The notes under the pieces are model-generated. The model saw nothing but the letters and a program-made list of their open reading frames with translations. It did no database searches and had not been told where the DNA came from. DNA of 64,000 nt from Mesaphorura yosii (taxonomy: Eukaryota; Arthropoda; Collembola; Poduromorpha; Tullbergiidae), in the NCBI GenBank assembly GCA_009869945.1, contig WIXG01000126.1, positions 1 to 64,000 of the forward strand, in the 5' to 3' direction. Shown piece by piece: positions 23,601 to 35,600 of the stretch (its first letter is position 1; each line of letters begins with the position of its first letter). A program made the translations under genes and the position numbers.

Positions 23601-26600
23601 ACAGGAAACGAGTTTAGCAGAAGTTATCACCCCGCACAGCACAGCTGACACGTTTTCCGCGGAATGGCAAGTGAAATTCATGGATCTGAGGAGCGTAGTC
23701 CCGGCCTGATTTATAACTCCGAAGCCCAAACTTTTACTTTTACTGCATATTGACTTTTATACGACCAAACCAGAGCATACACCAAACTTGTTGAATTCAA
23801 CGTGTTTTATGGCGTTTAAACAACGCGAATGGGCCAAGTTGGTCGGTCGGCCGATGCTAGCGACCATAAAAAAAAGTTCAAGCCGCGTTCGTGTTTGAAG
23901 GCTTAGCCGCCCTGGCTTTGATGACTGGAAATTACCAGACAAAAAGACACAACTAATTCGTCTGTCCACTTTCGCTTAGCCTCCTGACTTGTTTGTTGTC
24001 TCTGTCTGACATTCTTTACTTGCAGTTTCAATTTTCAGGTTCAACGAAATAAAAGGGGAAAGGAGCCGAGCGAAACTAATTTGGGGGTTTGTTGGATTGG
24101 TCCGCTCTCGCGCATCTCCTTCGACATACGCACTACATATTGAGGCTAATTGTTTTCTCGTATTTCTCGGAAACAAACGCCTCACCGCCACCTTTGTGCC
24201 CTGTCCCTTCTAATACCTTTTTGACTGGAAATATCCATGTTCGGACTCAGATCGATGGACATGGAATCAAATCCGGCTAACAAAAGTCGGCAAAATTGGC
24301 TGCAATTGCGAGGAACTTAAGTCAAACTCTAAACTTTGCCCTTCAGCAGAATCAATACGAGAAGGCAGTGACTTATTTCCCTTCAGCCTAGAAACACTCT
24401 TGCACTAATCTGAAATCAATTCCGGCCTCACAATTCATTTTTGCCTACACCCTTTACATACAGCTTGCAATAGCGAAATTGAACTTCTGCCTCTGCGCAG
24501 CCTGCCTCGTGCTTCATGGGATCGTGAAGTATGAGGGAAAGAATTCGCAATTTTCAGAGAAATGCTACCAGGAATTCTATCTTTATCCAGTACTGACACG
24601 CCAGGCCAATTTATTTGCGAACTCTGTTCCTTTCGTTTTTAGCTCTACTAGTCCAAGTTATGCGATGCAATCGTAAGTCTAAATAAAATGTCAACTATTT
24701 AAGGAGGATTTGAAGAATCTTTCTTCTTGCCATGCAGTAAAACAATTTCTAATCCTGCAAAATTCGAAATTTCGTCCCACACGCCTTCTGACGGCCTAGG
24801 ATTTATAATATGATTGTTTACCTTCTGATTGAAAATAGAAACAACCCAAATTAAACGAAGAAAAAATTAATTGAATGATACACGACGGAGTAAAACAGAG
24901 AAAAAAATCCATGCGATGGGATTAGATGAGAGGGAGAACAAAGCAAAAACATTAACGACAAGATTAGCACCGACCCACTGTTTCATTTCAGAATCGCCTC
25001 GCTCATATGGCAACTAATCTTTGTGTTGTGTTACTCAAAAATCGGACGTAAGAATCTTGTTGTTTTCCGCTCGTTCAGTGAATCGAACTTCTTTCTTTGC
25101 GAACAGTAATCCTTTCCCTTGCGAGGTTAATGCAAAGAAACGTCGGGAAAAACTGGCGTGGAAGCGTGGTACAATCAATTCTCGAATGTGAAAGTTGGTA
25201 AAATTTGAACGCGCGAGGCCATTTCCTTTCCGCCAAGCCGAATTCTCGTTAGCTGGCTTCTGGGGTTTAATTTATGCGTAGCATTGGAATTTTGTGAATT
25301 TACGCGGACGTTAAATCTTGATAAAGCTGACGAGCATTGAAGTGTTTTCTAGCCTGCTTTGTAGCACCGCTGCGAATTTTGCCAAGCGACAGTCATGACC
25401 ACTGAATCGATGAATGAATGAGTGCTTTGCTTCACTCATTTGATTGCGTTGCATTGCGTGTCAGCAAGCAATTGTGGTTTTGAGTGACATTTTTGCGAAA
25501 CCTCAAGTGCCTGGCGTCTGGGCGTTTATAAAGTATGTGCGTGTGGTTGTGCGCTTGTGTTTTAGGCCCCGGCATAAAGTAGACATGGACGTGCAATTAT
25601 TGTCCCAACCATAACGGTTGAAACTGAAATCTGATCGCACTCATGCTGCTTCATGGCTTTTGTGCAAGCAAAATGAAAATGAAGTAATTATGCCTAATCC
25701 TAAAATACAATGCAGAAATTTATTAGTGCATTGCGTGCGTATTTAAGCCCCTTTGTAAAACGAAACCTGAGTTCCTTGGCCACAAATTCGCAAACACATT
25801 TGCTGATTTCGCAAAGGAATTTCGTGCCAGCAATTTGCGTGTGCAGGGCAGAAGAATAATTCATGTTCGAAGAAAGGAATTCATGCATTCTGAAGGAAAT
25901 GAATAATTTTAATGTGCATGTGTTCCCACTTTTCACCGTCACTAAAATGGGAAGACGGTTGAATGGCCATTGTCAGCGTTTCGTTCTTTGTGTGACAATC
26001 GCTCAAGAGTAGCGCTCTTGCTCTTGGGCGAATTGATGTAATATTTGCAGACACTTGAGCCGGTATGCATTACAAACTGGGTACGGATGTTATTTCAGTG
26101 AATCGAAACGAAAACTGGTAAGGTTTCGGAATGCTATCCATTTTCTGCTCGCTCATCTTCTATTCAAGTCCAACATGCAAATGGCATTCGAGCACACGTC
26201 ACGAATTGGATGCTTGAGACGCTGAATCGTAAAATTGTGTCTATTCGCAGAAGTGTCGCAGAAGGATTCCATTGAGTAGGATTAAAAGGCGTGTGGGGGT
26301 GCTTCGAAGCGAGAAAGTGAAACGAATAAAATAATAAAATTTTAGTATTTAATTTAAATAAGCCCTGCAGGCTTGAAGCGAGAGGCTCAAGGGAAAGCTA
26401 CTTTTTTTCGCCTCGCAATTCATGATCGAAGCCGAATTCTCCGTACGGCGTTTCTGCCACCATGGCGTATAGGAAAAGAAAAGAATAAATTATTCATACT
26501 CCAATTTTACACATTTGACTCGGCCGAGTCCCGAATTCCGTCGTGGGAATTAAGCCAAATCCCTTACACTCTGAAAACACAGATTAGGCCTGGTTCGGGC

Positions 26601-29600
26601 GAGAATTTCGGAAATAAGTGTGAAGATTAAGATTGCGAGAGAGAAGCTTCGAAGGCTTTAGCTACTCAACTTTCCGTCTCTGAATTAAAGTTGCTAAAGT
26701 CTTTCGTCAAGTTTTGATTTTCAAGTTTCAACAGACTCTAAAAAGAAGTCTGTAAAATTTTGAACGGTTTTGAATTGAATGTTTATGAAGTTGAAATTCC
26801 AAATATCAAGAATGGAGTTTTGCATATGAATGCGAATTAGCAGGTCGCCTTATAGAAATACCTCCCTCAGACTCTTGACTTCTATCAATTCTTTCGGGCG
26901 AAAAAACATTTTACGCGCGTACAAGCAATAATGGAGGTATTCCAATTATGTCTATAAATAAACTCCAGGTAAAAAATTTGTAAGGCGTTAAAAATAAATA
27001 AATGATACGTGCGAAATTTCTTTTCGAGTTCAAAGACTGACTGATGACATAAGGTATTCTTACTTTGTAAACATCCAAATGCCCACAAAAGGCATCAAAC
27101 TGCGTGTAGAGATTCTGCAGCATGGCGACAACCATCATCGGCGTTGCTGTTGAACAAATCGATGTGAATCCAACAATATCACTGAATAGCATTGTCACAT
27201 TTTCATGCGTTTTGGCTTCAATGGTTTCACCTGAAATAATTCAAACACGATTATTTGACGCTTCACTGCACCGGCTTCGCCTTTTCCTTCGCACCAGCAA
27301 TGCAAAACGACTTCAATAAATCGAACATTTCGATTAATCGAATTCTTACCGCTTTGAAATTGAGATATACTTCTGAGTCAGTAATGACTGAAGAGATTAG
27401 TTTATGAGCGTTAACGATTTTTCAAGATGAATTCCTGAGAGTTATTGGACGCGGATATGAATTCAGTGGAATACTTATTCTTCCTGCATCAACCGGATGA
27501 AGGGAAAGCTGCAGCGGGAGGTGAATAGTCAACCCATAACGAGGATGAACGTAAGGAAGAAAAATGTGGAGCATGATTCCCGAAATTGAGATAAATGGGG
27601 CTCACGTTTATATATACTCGGCTTTCTGCACATTGGCTAAGAATGTCTACACATAAACTATATTGTTATAGAGATTTACCCAGCCAAAGTCGTTTGGCAA
27701 TGTCCTTTGGAAAAATAAGATGAAGGAGGGACACATTTTTCTCTCTTTCGCGGTCAACGGCTTTCGAGGCTTCCTCAATCGAAGTTCGCAATTTATCCAT
27801 TCTCCTCTTCAGACCGTCCTGTAACAAAAAGAATTAATAATTCCCAGGTGCAAGCGCTCCGACAAAGAATATTGCAACTTTTTAAATTAAGGTCGTTCGA
27901 GTAAACTGGCATGAGCATTGATTGGTTTGTGTCTCGTCGGGTATAGAAATTGAAAATTGGGATACCCAAAAATAATGCAGCTACCAAAGTCCCTTGTTAC
28001 CTTAATTGAATCGCACATGTGAGCATGTGCGTCGCTTTCATCTTTGGACAACACAAAGCTTGTCGTAATAATGAAATGTCTTCAATAATTGGATGAGGCG
28101 AAGAAGAAAATTATAATAAAGCCAAACAAACAGCAACAAAATGCGAGAAACTACCGAGTAAAGTTTATTTTTACTTTGCTTTTGTCTGGATTCCTATTCG
28201 GAAAATCAGACACAAATATTTCCTTGTTTTCTCTGTTCTCCTAAATACAAGACTTCAAACGAGAACGGAAGATGTGAGACGCCGAGAAGAAAACAAAGAG
28301 TCGGAGTATTTTTTCATTTTCTTTGCCTTTGAAGGAAATGTCCAAATTAAATAGTTCGAAGTGTTTATGAATTGCGTTGATTTTGACCCGTAATTTTCCG
28401 AGTATTGGCTCCGAGTTTGAGAAAAGAAGACTGACTGGGCGTCGAGTCTCATTAAACTAAGCCAGTTAACAATTTTCAGTTCGACAATTCATTTTCACAA
28501 TTTTCCAACAACAATTCATGGACCAGAAAGACGAAGGGCAAGAAAATCAATCGAAATGACAATCGAAACTTATTTTACAGTAGTTGCATATGCTACACAT
28601 ATAAAGAGAGCTTTCTAGTGAGTCGTGCAATGAATGGATTGGAGCATGAGTTGGCATGGCATGGAGTGCTGGAGCGGCATGATATTATGCTGGGATGAAG
28701 ATAAGAACAAGGACAACTTTTATTCTTCTCTGTTTAAATTTAAATCGCGTTGAGTTGCAACGCACTCTTGAATCTGAGCGTCAAGATAACTTCATAATTC
28801 GTATTTCCGCCCGCCAGAAATTCTTTTCACTTTCTTTTCCGCTCGGTTTCTTCGAAAAGAATTATTGGAGGGAAAGTTTCTTTTGTTCCAGGGAGATATT
28901 AAAGGCAATAATAAAGTGCACAGCACAATATTTTCAAAAATTTCATATATTTCTGCTCTGCAGTAACGCGTGGATAATGAATACTATTTCAAAATTAACA
29001 AAAGCATTGTCCTATTTCCCCATAGAGCTTGACAGACCGCCAATCTCGGGTTCCTGAATTTGCGATATCCGACAAGTTTATGTCTGGTTCGAGAAAACAA
29101 TGAACGCATCTGGCGTGGGGATTAACAAAAATATTTACTAAAGCAATCGATACTTTACATTCTGTGAAAGTTCTTGTAAATATTTACTTGTAAATGCATG
29201 TTTTTTTATACCAGCCTTCGGGAGTTAAACAGGGATTTGTTACAAATAAGCTTCCCTGCTTGCAAGTGCTGGATAGTAAATGAGGGCACTCATTTTTGTC
29301 CCGCACTTTGTTTGCAGGGGTTGCTAATTATTTTCGCGATCGAGGTGATGTCATGACAGCAAAATCACTTCTTAAGAAATCGGGGCCCCGCCGGGCGCAA
29401 AAACTCTTGCTTCGGCTAGTTAACAGTAAATTAGATCCGCATTCTCATTTGCAGGTGATTGAAACTTTTTCGTTTCGAGAGTAATTTATTCCAGACGCAA
29501 TGTCGCTGTTCTCGACGTAATTGGTTCACGGCAATAAGCCAGCTAAAACAGCTCCACCGAAAGACATAAAAGCAAGCTGCAAATCGACGACAGGACGCTC

Positions 29601-32600
29601 GATTTGTGTTTCTGACAGATTGGATCCAAACTACACAAAAATATCACTCCCGGCATATTAATTAATACTAAATTTATTCCCGACATGCGCCCAAGCACTC
29701 GCATTTGTGCCGAGATTGAAAAGGCTTCCTTGGAGCATGAAAGCAGGCCTGGCTTGAGTTATTGCGAGCTGTAAATTATATGATGATTGAAATTTTGATT
29801 TATCTCCGCTGAGATTCGATTTTACATCTTTCGATCTTCAGGGACAAATTTAACTCGAACATGAAACACGACAAGACAAAGGGAATCAAGGAGGATTGAT
29901 GGCACAGGAGTCGAGACAGCGCAAGGGCGAATTTAACGACCTGACTCAGCTCAGATAAAATACCCCTTCAAAGAAAGAGTTCTTACAACAGACAACAGGA
30001 AAATGAGGCTAAGGTGAATCGTTCTGTCCTGCCGCCATGCATGCACTTGTTTATAACCTGAGCACATAAAAAATAAACTTTTAAAGTGAAAAATCAAAAG
30101 AATGAGAGCAGAATAAAAGACGAAGCGAGCTCGAAACAAGAAAATGCGTCCACCCAGCGACAGAAGCAGCCTTGAATTTAGACAGAAGAAAGTAAGAAAG
30201 GAGAAAATGAACTTTGCGAGAGACAAAGGCGATGCTGGCGATCATCAACATCATCATTTGTAGGTATAAATGCGAGAAGAACACAACAATACTACCAATA
30301 AACTCGGTCGGAGTTTAGAAAAACTAAAATTTATTGCACGTCTCTCGGGAATTCTCAACAGCGTAGCCTTCATGTGCAAAGTAAAGTTTATGTGAGTTTG
30401 GGAGCATCTTGTTCGCACTTGCTTGTCGCACCGGGAATGAAGGAGGAAAAGAGAGATTAAAATGTTGATGATCTCTGCTCCGGCACGACGCGACGTCGTG
30501 AAAGTTTTATACTTCAGCGGTATGACACTTTCTCCACGATATTTATATCGTTCATGATCCAGTGCTGTGCGAATTGCGACGCATATTGCTTTGGCACCTA
30601 TTCTCACACGTTTGTGAAGAGATTTAAATTTCTCAGTTTGACTGACACCCTTTCTGCACGGCACGCCATGTGATGAAAGGCAGTCAGTCACAGCTTCGTC
30701 AGTAACTGGTTGGTACGATAATTGCCTTGCTTAGGACAAGATCAATTATCCAATTGGGGCCGGGTGAATGTCTGTCAATTTCCTTGGATCTACAATGCTC
30801 GGGAAATAGGCCTCCATGCGTGAGAAATAATAAACAAACAGCGGAAATTAAAAAATTCCATAAAGCGAGACTCTTTCATGAATCATAGCTGTGCCACCAC
30901 ATATCTCCAGCTACTGCTTTTGCTACCACTTGTTTTATGCTAACGATACGTACCCGAGAAGGCAAATAAACTTAAATACTGGAAACTCCAGTCCAGTTTT
31001 GTTACGTGATAGAGAAATTTCAAAGCTTACGAGTGAATGACGAGCAATTTATTCGGGTTACTGATACTACCACCTATTTATAGTAGTCGAACTAAAGTCT
31101 ATTTTATGGTGTGAATTTCAGGGAGCGGAAATTGGCGATTAGTCGCTGGCCTTCCTGGCCAAAACTTCTCACATCTTGCAATACGGATTCCTTCTTTTTG
31201 TCCTATTCACAAAAATGACAAAAGACGCTCTATCGACTCTGACATTCTTTCGCTCTGATAAAGCGTCCAAGCATATTTTGGCTCTTTTTCGACGGGCGGA
31301 GCATTTCAAGCCTGGCTAACCATTTGGCCTCTAATATAACAATTTCCTTCGCATTATTCTGCACTAAAAGCACGGAGGATGGGAAATTTCAACGGAGCTA
31401 TGAGAAAAAGCGACGACGGCAGTGAGAAGAAAAGAAGAAAGTGCACGGATGCGAAAGTCCGTTCGGAAGCTAGCAACTCAGCAGCTCAACTGGCCATCAA
31501 ATGTCATACCAGCCCGTAAAATGATGATGGCAGAACAAAAACAAAAAGTGACACGGAAAAATGCGACGCGATTGAAGAATTGAAATGAATCTCGACTGCT
31601 TTGATTTCTTCTGGGCATATATCCTTTCTCTTGCAGTTCGTTGGCAGTGGACCAAGTGAGCGCGCTCGCTGCAATCCATCTCAAGCAGATAGTATTGATT
31701 TTGACTTGCAATTTTCAAATGGGGTCTAGCGAGTAAGTTTCCCTCTGAAATCTTTAATTTTTTGCAAAATCCTTTCACTCAACGCCATGGCCATGGAGAG
31801 GCTTCGGCTATCGGCGGCCTCGACACGCTAGAGTTCAGCCCCAGCCTAAATTCCGTAATATTTTAAGTCTTGTTCCGATACTCATGTGAAGGACTAATCT
31901 TTCCATTACGCTCGTGCTACATGAATCATTTCACGGTACACAATTAGAATCATGCGTCTGACAGCACAAATGCAATCCCCATTATATCATGATTAGAGTA
32001 GCCTGCCTATGCGCTACGTACACTCTGAAAGCAGTGCATGCGGAGAAAAGTCTTTTGTACGATCATAAATTTTTTTGCAAGCATTTAAAAAGGGACTGCT
32101 TGTTAAGCTGTCATAAAAAGAGCGTAACTTCTGCTCACTGAAAAACTGCCTTTCAAAAGCGTATAAAACTTGAGCCAGATCCAAAACCTTTTCATCCATA
32201 AAACAGGCTCCTCATTTTAGTGCTTTGCTTTGTGCGCTGCTTCACAAAAATACAGGGTACAATGTGCTATTTAGTTCCGGAGTAGGAAAACTAATAATGC
32301 TGTGATTTAATGCGTATTTGAGCTTGCAGAAAGATTTAATTAGAGAAGTTGGCACCTGTGCTCGCGATTGTTCCCCAACCAAAATGACATCCCGAGTCGC
32401 ATCGTGAATGGGAATGTCCGAGATGTAAAGTCCTCGAGTGGTGAGTCCCTCCAAGCCCTCAATCAGCGGCGACCCCAGAAAAAGGAGGCATTGCGACTCC
32501 CAGCAATCCACCATTTGGCCCTTTAGCTCCATCCCCTGTAAACGTAAACATAATTACTTTGAGAAGAAAACTGGGCGACTGGGGATTCAAGTTAAGGAAA

Positions 32601-35600
32601 TTGGAACCGCGAGGCTTTTTGAGGAGAAGGGTGAAAGTAATCAATCTTGAAAGCCCAAAGCATCCGAGTGTTAAAATTGTAGGGAATTGCTTGAAATTTA
32701 GTATGCAAGCAACAGAGAGGCAGGAATTAACGAAAGCGGAAATAAAACGGAAGCGAAAATGGGCGCGAATTAGAATAAAAGAAGTGGAGTAACGAAACGG
32801 AATCGAACCTCTGCGAGTTGATTGGTTCCATTATTTCTTGATAAATTTATGAGACGCAGTAGAAAAGGCGTGTTCAGTCGTTGGAAAATCGACTCGAAAG
32901 AAATTTCGTTCCCCAAGTCAGGACGAACGAATTGGAAAAATTCGGTCGCCTTGTACTTCTTGCTGCTGCTGAGAGGGGCGAGCATTTGGCTGTCGACGGC
33001 GCCAGGCTCGGAGACCGAGGATGACTTAAGGCAGTCGCCACCCGCCGTAGCTGAAACTTGCGATTGTTGGTCAGCAAGAAAAGTTGGCGCAAAAACTTTG
33101 AGGAGGCTCGATCCGAGTTGCACCATTAACAGGTTGCGGTCGAGGATGAAATGCCACGGAAAGGCCTTCGTGAATAAGCTCACCGAAAGCACCAAATCCT
33201 TTGGACGTTGAGATAAGACTCGCTTCTTGCGGGGAGAGGAGACTTTGGCCACTTCGAGGGTTGTGAGGCTAATGTCGTACACGTACAAGTAATGCACCTT
33301 GGCGAGCGACTCGTCGTCACTCCGACCTTCTCGTCGGTGGCTCGACTTGCCGGAAGTCTGAGGGCGACATTGGATCGAGATGGTCGACGAGTACAGATTC
33401 GTGCAGATAGTCGAGAGCAGGCTTTGAAAAAATGGACCAAGCAGTTTCTCCCTGGAGACCGTCTTGTAGATCACCGTGTAGTGACTCGTCTCAACAGGGT
33501 CGTTCAGCGACGAAGGCTCCTTCGTGGTGATTATCGTCTCTTCAACCTTCTCCATTATCGACAGTCTGCGGCGATTTAACCTTTTAATTTGAAACCACCG
33601 CCAAAGAAGCAAATGAGAAGACTGAACTTACCCTTGGCTAGAATGCTTCAGGACTTCGAGGACGCCGTCCAAATTTATTAGAAATTTTCCAAAGTCCGGA
33701 CCAAGCGCGCGATACGCTCGCTCAAAATGCGAGCTGCAGCATTGAAAGTAAACTTTTCCCAGCGCTCGAATAAATCCTTCAATTTTGACCTCGCCATCAT
33801 CTGAGGAAAACAAATTGCGAGAAGTTGCGATTAGACCCTGCATATTTAAACCGTCTTGCAATATACTTGAAGTCATTAGCATACGATTAGAAACTGAACA
33901 GAAATCAATGGTTCAATGGAACAGTACAAATTGCGTGCAGTTTGAGTCTTGAGACCCACGCACATGGTTTCTCCTTGGGAAGTATGCAAAGAAAGTTTGT
34001 TGGGTGTCCTGAGTTGGTTTTAATGACACGCACTCGGCTGCCGGGCGAGAGCGTCACTCGAAGGAAAGGAAGCAGGAAGAAACTGTGACATTTCACTTTC
34101 ACTTCAAACTTTCCAACTAGTATTATGTGCTCTCCCGCTATGGCTTTAAAATTAAACAATGCTTTTATAAGAACCTTTTCCTTCCCTCTTCTGGGTTGGC
34201 TGTTCCAGACTCGACGACTTTCTTCCGTCCAGCGTACCGTTCTACTTCGCCAGCCAACCACAAAAAAAAAATGGAAAATCGACTGGAGCTCAAATTGGGC
34301 AACGAAATTCTCAGAGCGTACGATATCACAATTAATGGAAAATATCCCTTATGAGTGTGCATCTTGATCAAATTCGCTCTGGTTTGTCATTTGAGTGTAT
34401 GTTAAGACATGGCGCGTATTACAAATACTATGAGACTGGTCATAACGCGAAGTGGCAAAGGCAGGCGACCATTGCGATAGACAAATGAAGCTTTTACGTC
34501 TCATTGTTTCAACACGACACTCAGCAAGTGGCCGTGGCCATGGCGTGGCGTGGTCAGGCTCCAAAGCTCACATTACACCGAAACAAAGTTGAACAATACT
34601 CTTGAGAGACTAAATGTAAACCTAAACGCAAAGCTTCTTTTTTCCTGTCAGAAAGTTTGGAAGACCATTCTTTGTGCATGTGTAGTGGGAGAAAGAATTC
34701 TTCTCTCAGAAAAGAGTGAAAGAAGAAGTTTAAAAATAGGGATAAGAAAAGCGTACGAGTGAAAGAATTCGTACGGTGCTGGTTACATGGCCTTGTTGTT
34801 CAAATTTGAACATATTATTCATTACCACAACATAACAAGCGGAAAACGTAGCGGAAGACTTGCCTTGTCGTGTTCTCGGTTTCATGCAACCATTTATTTT
34901 CGTGCTCGGCCAGCTGCCGGTTCGGTTTGTGCAGTGGTGGTCGCTGAATACGTTGTTACGTTGTCGGCGCCCACCGACGAATTTCAAATATCGTATGACG
35001 AGCCCGAAATTTCACGAATCGCGTACACGATCATCAATGCCTTTTAATTATATACTTCGGGGTGCGTACTCACGCGATACATTTACAATAAGTTGAAGAT
35101 TTCGTGTGGAATTTTCTATTCAATTAATGATGACTGACTGGTCGGGAAGCTTGTTAAGCTGTAAGCAGGAAATACTGGACGTTTATGGACTCACTAATCA
35201 GCTAAAATTGGCGTTTTTGCATTCAGAATTTCCCTATTTGACTAGCTTAGAACCATAATTTGTGGATTTTCACTCTGATTAAATTTTCTACGATTTGTTC
35301 GCTATTGTGAAAACCAATTTGGAAGAATTACTGAGGCAGTAAGCCGTAATGAAAAGAACACGGTCACTATCTCTACCCAGAATCTGTGTCGTTACATTCT
35401 TTCATTAATGTTCCTGTGGTTTTCTACGTTTTACTATGCGCGCACTCCGGGTTATTGGCTAAGAAGTTTAAATTGGCACAATATTTCACAATTAAGGGCG
35501 CTTACGTTTACTTCCCTGTGCGAGCATAAGATTTAAAATTAATTTTTGGTGCGGCTTGGTTTATGCTGCAATTTAAATTCTATTAGTTTAGCTTTACAAA

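Larger units (their letters stand above)
21662..27063 (-). other. Large intron 8 of guanylate cyclase alpha
   Basis: A 5.4-kb intron between the exon ending GHLDVYK and the exon starting VETIGDAYC. It has donor AAA|GTAAGA and acceptor TCTTTCAG. It contains a GC-rich hairpin cluster near 22601-22720 and a short ACGT run at 23534-23548. No nested gene is recognised on either strand. Confidence 0.7.

Noticed and set aside
28695-29057. 120-codon plus-strand frame with a hydrophobic start and a TATAAA about 90 bases upstream, inside an alpha intron
   Set aside because: Composition is that of AT-rich random sequence, with no family resemblance beyond the first residues. The TATA match is expected by chance.
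32014-32199. 61-codon minus-strand frame in intron 6 of cyclase alpha ([19 protein letters not shown])
   Set aside because: It reads somewhat like protein, but it is short, has no matching splice sites that keep the alpha frame, and alpha homologues have nothing here.
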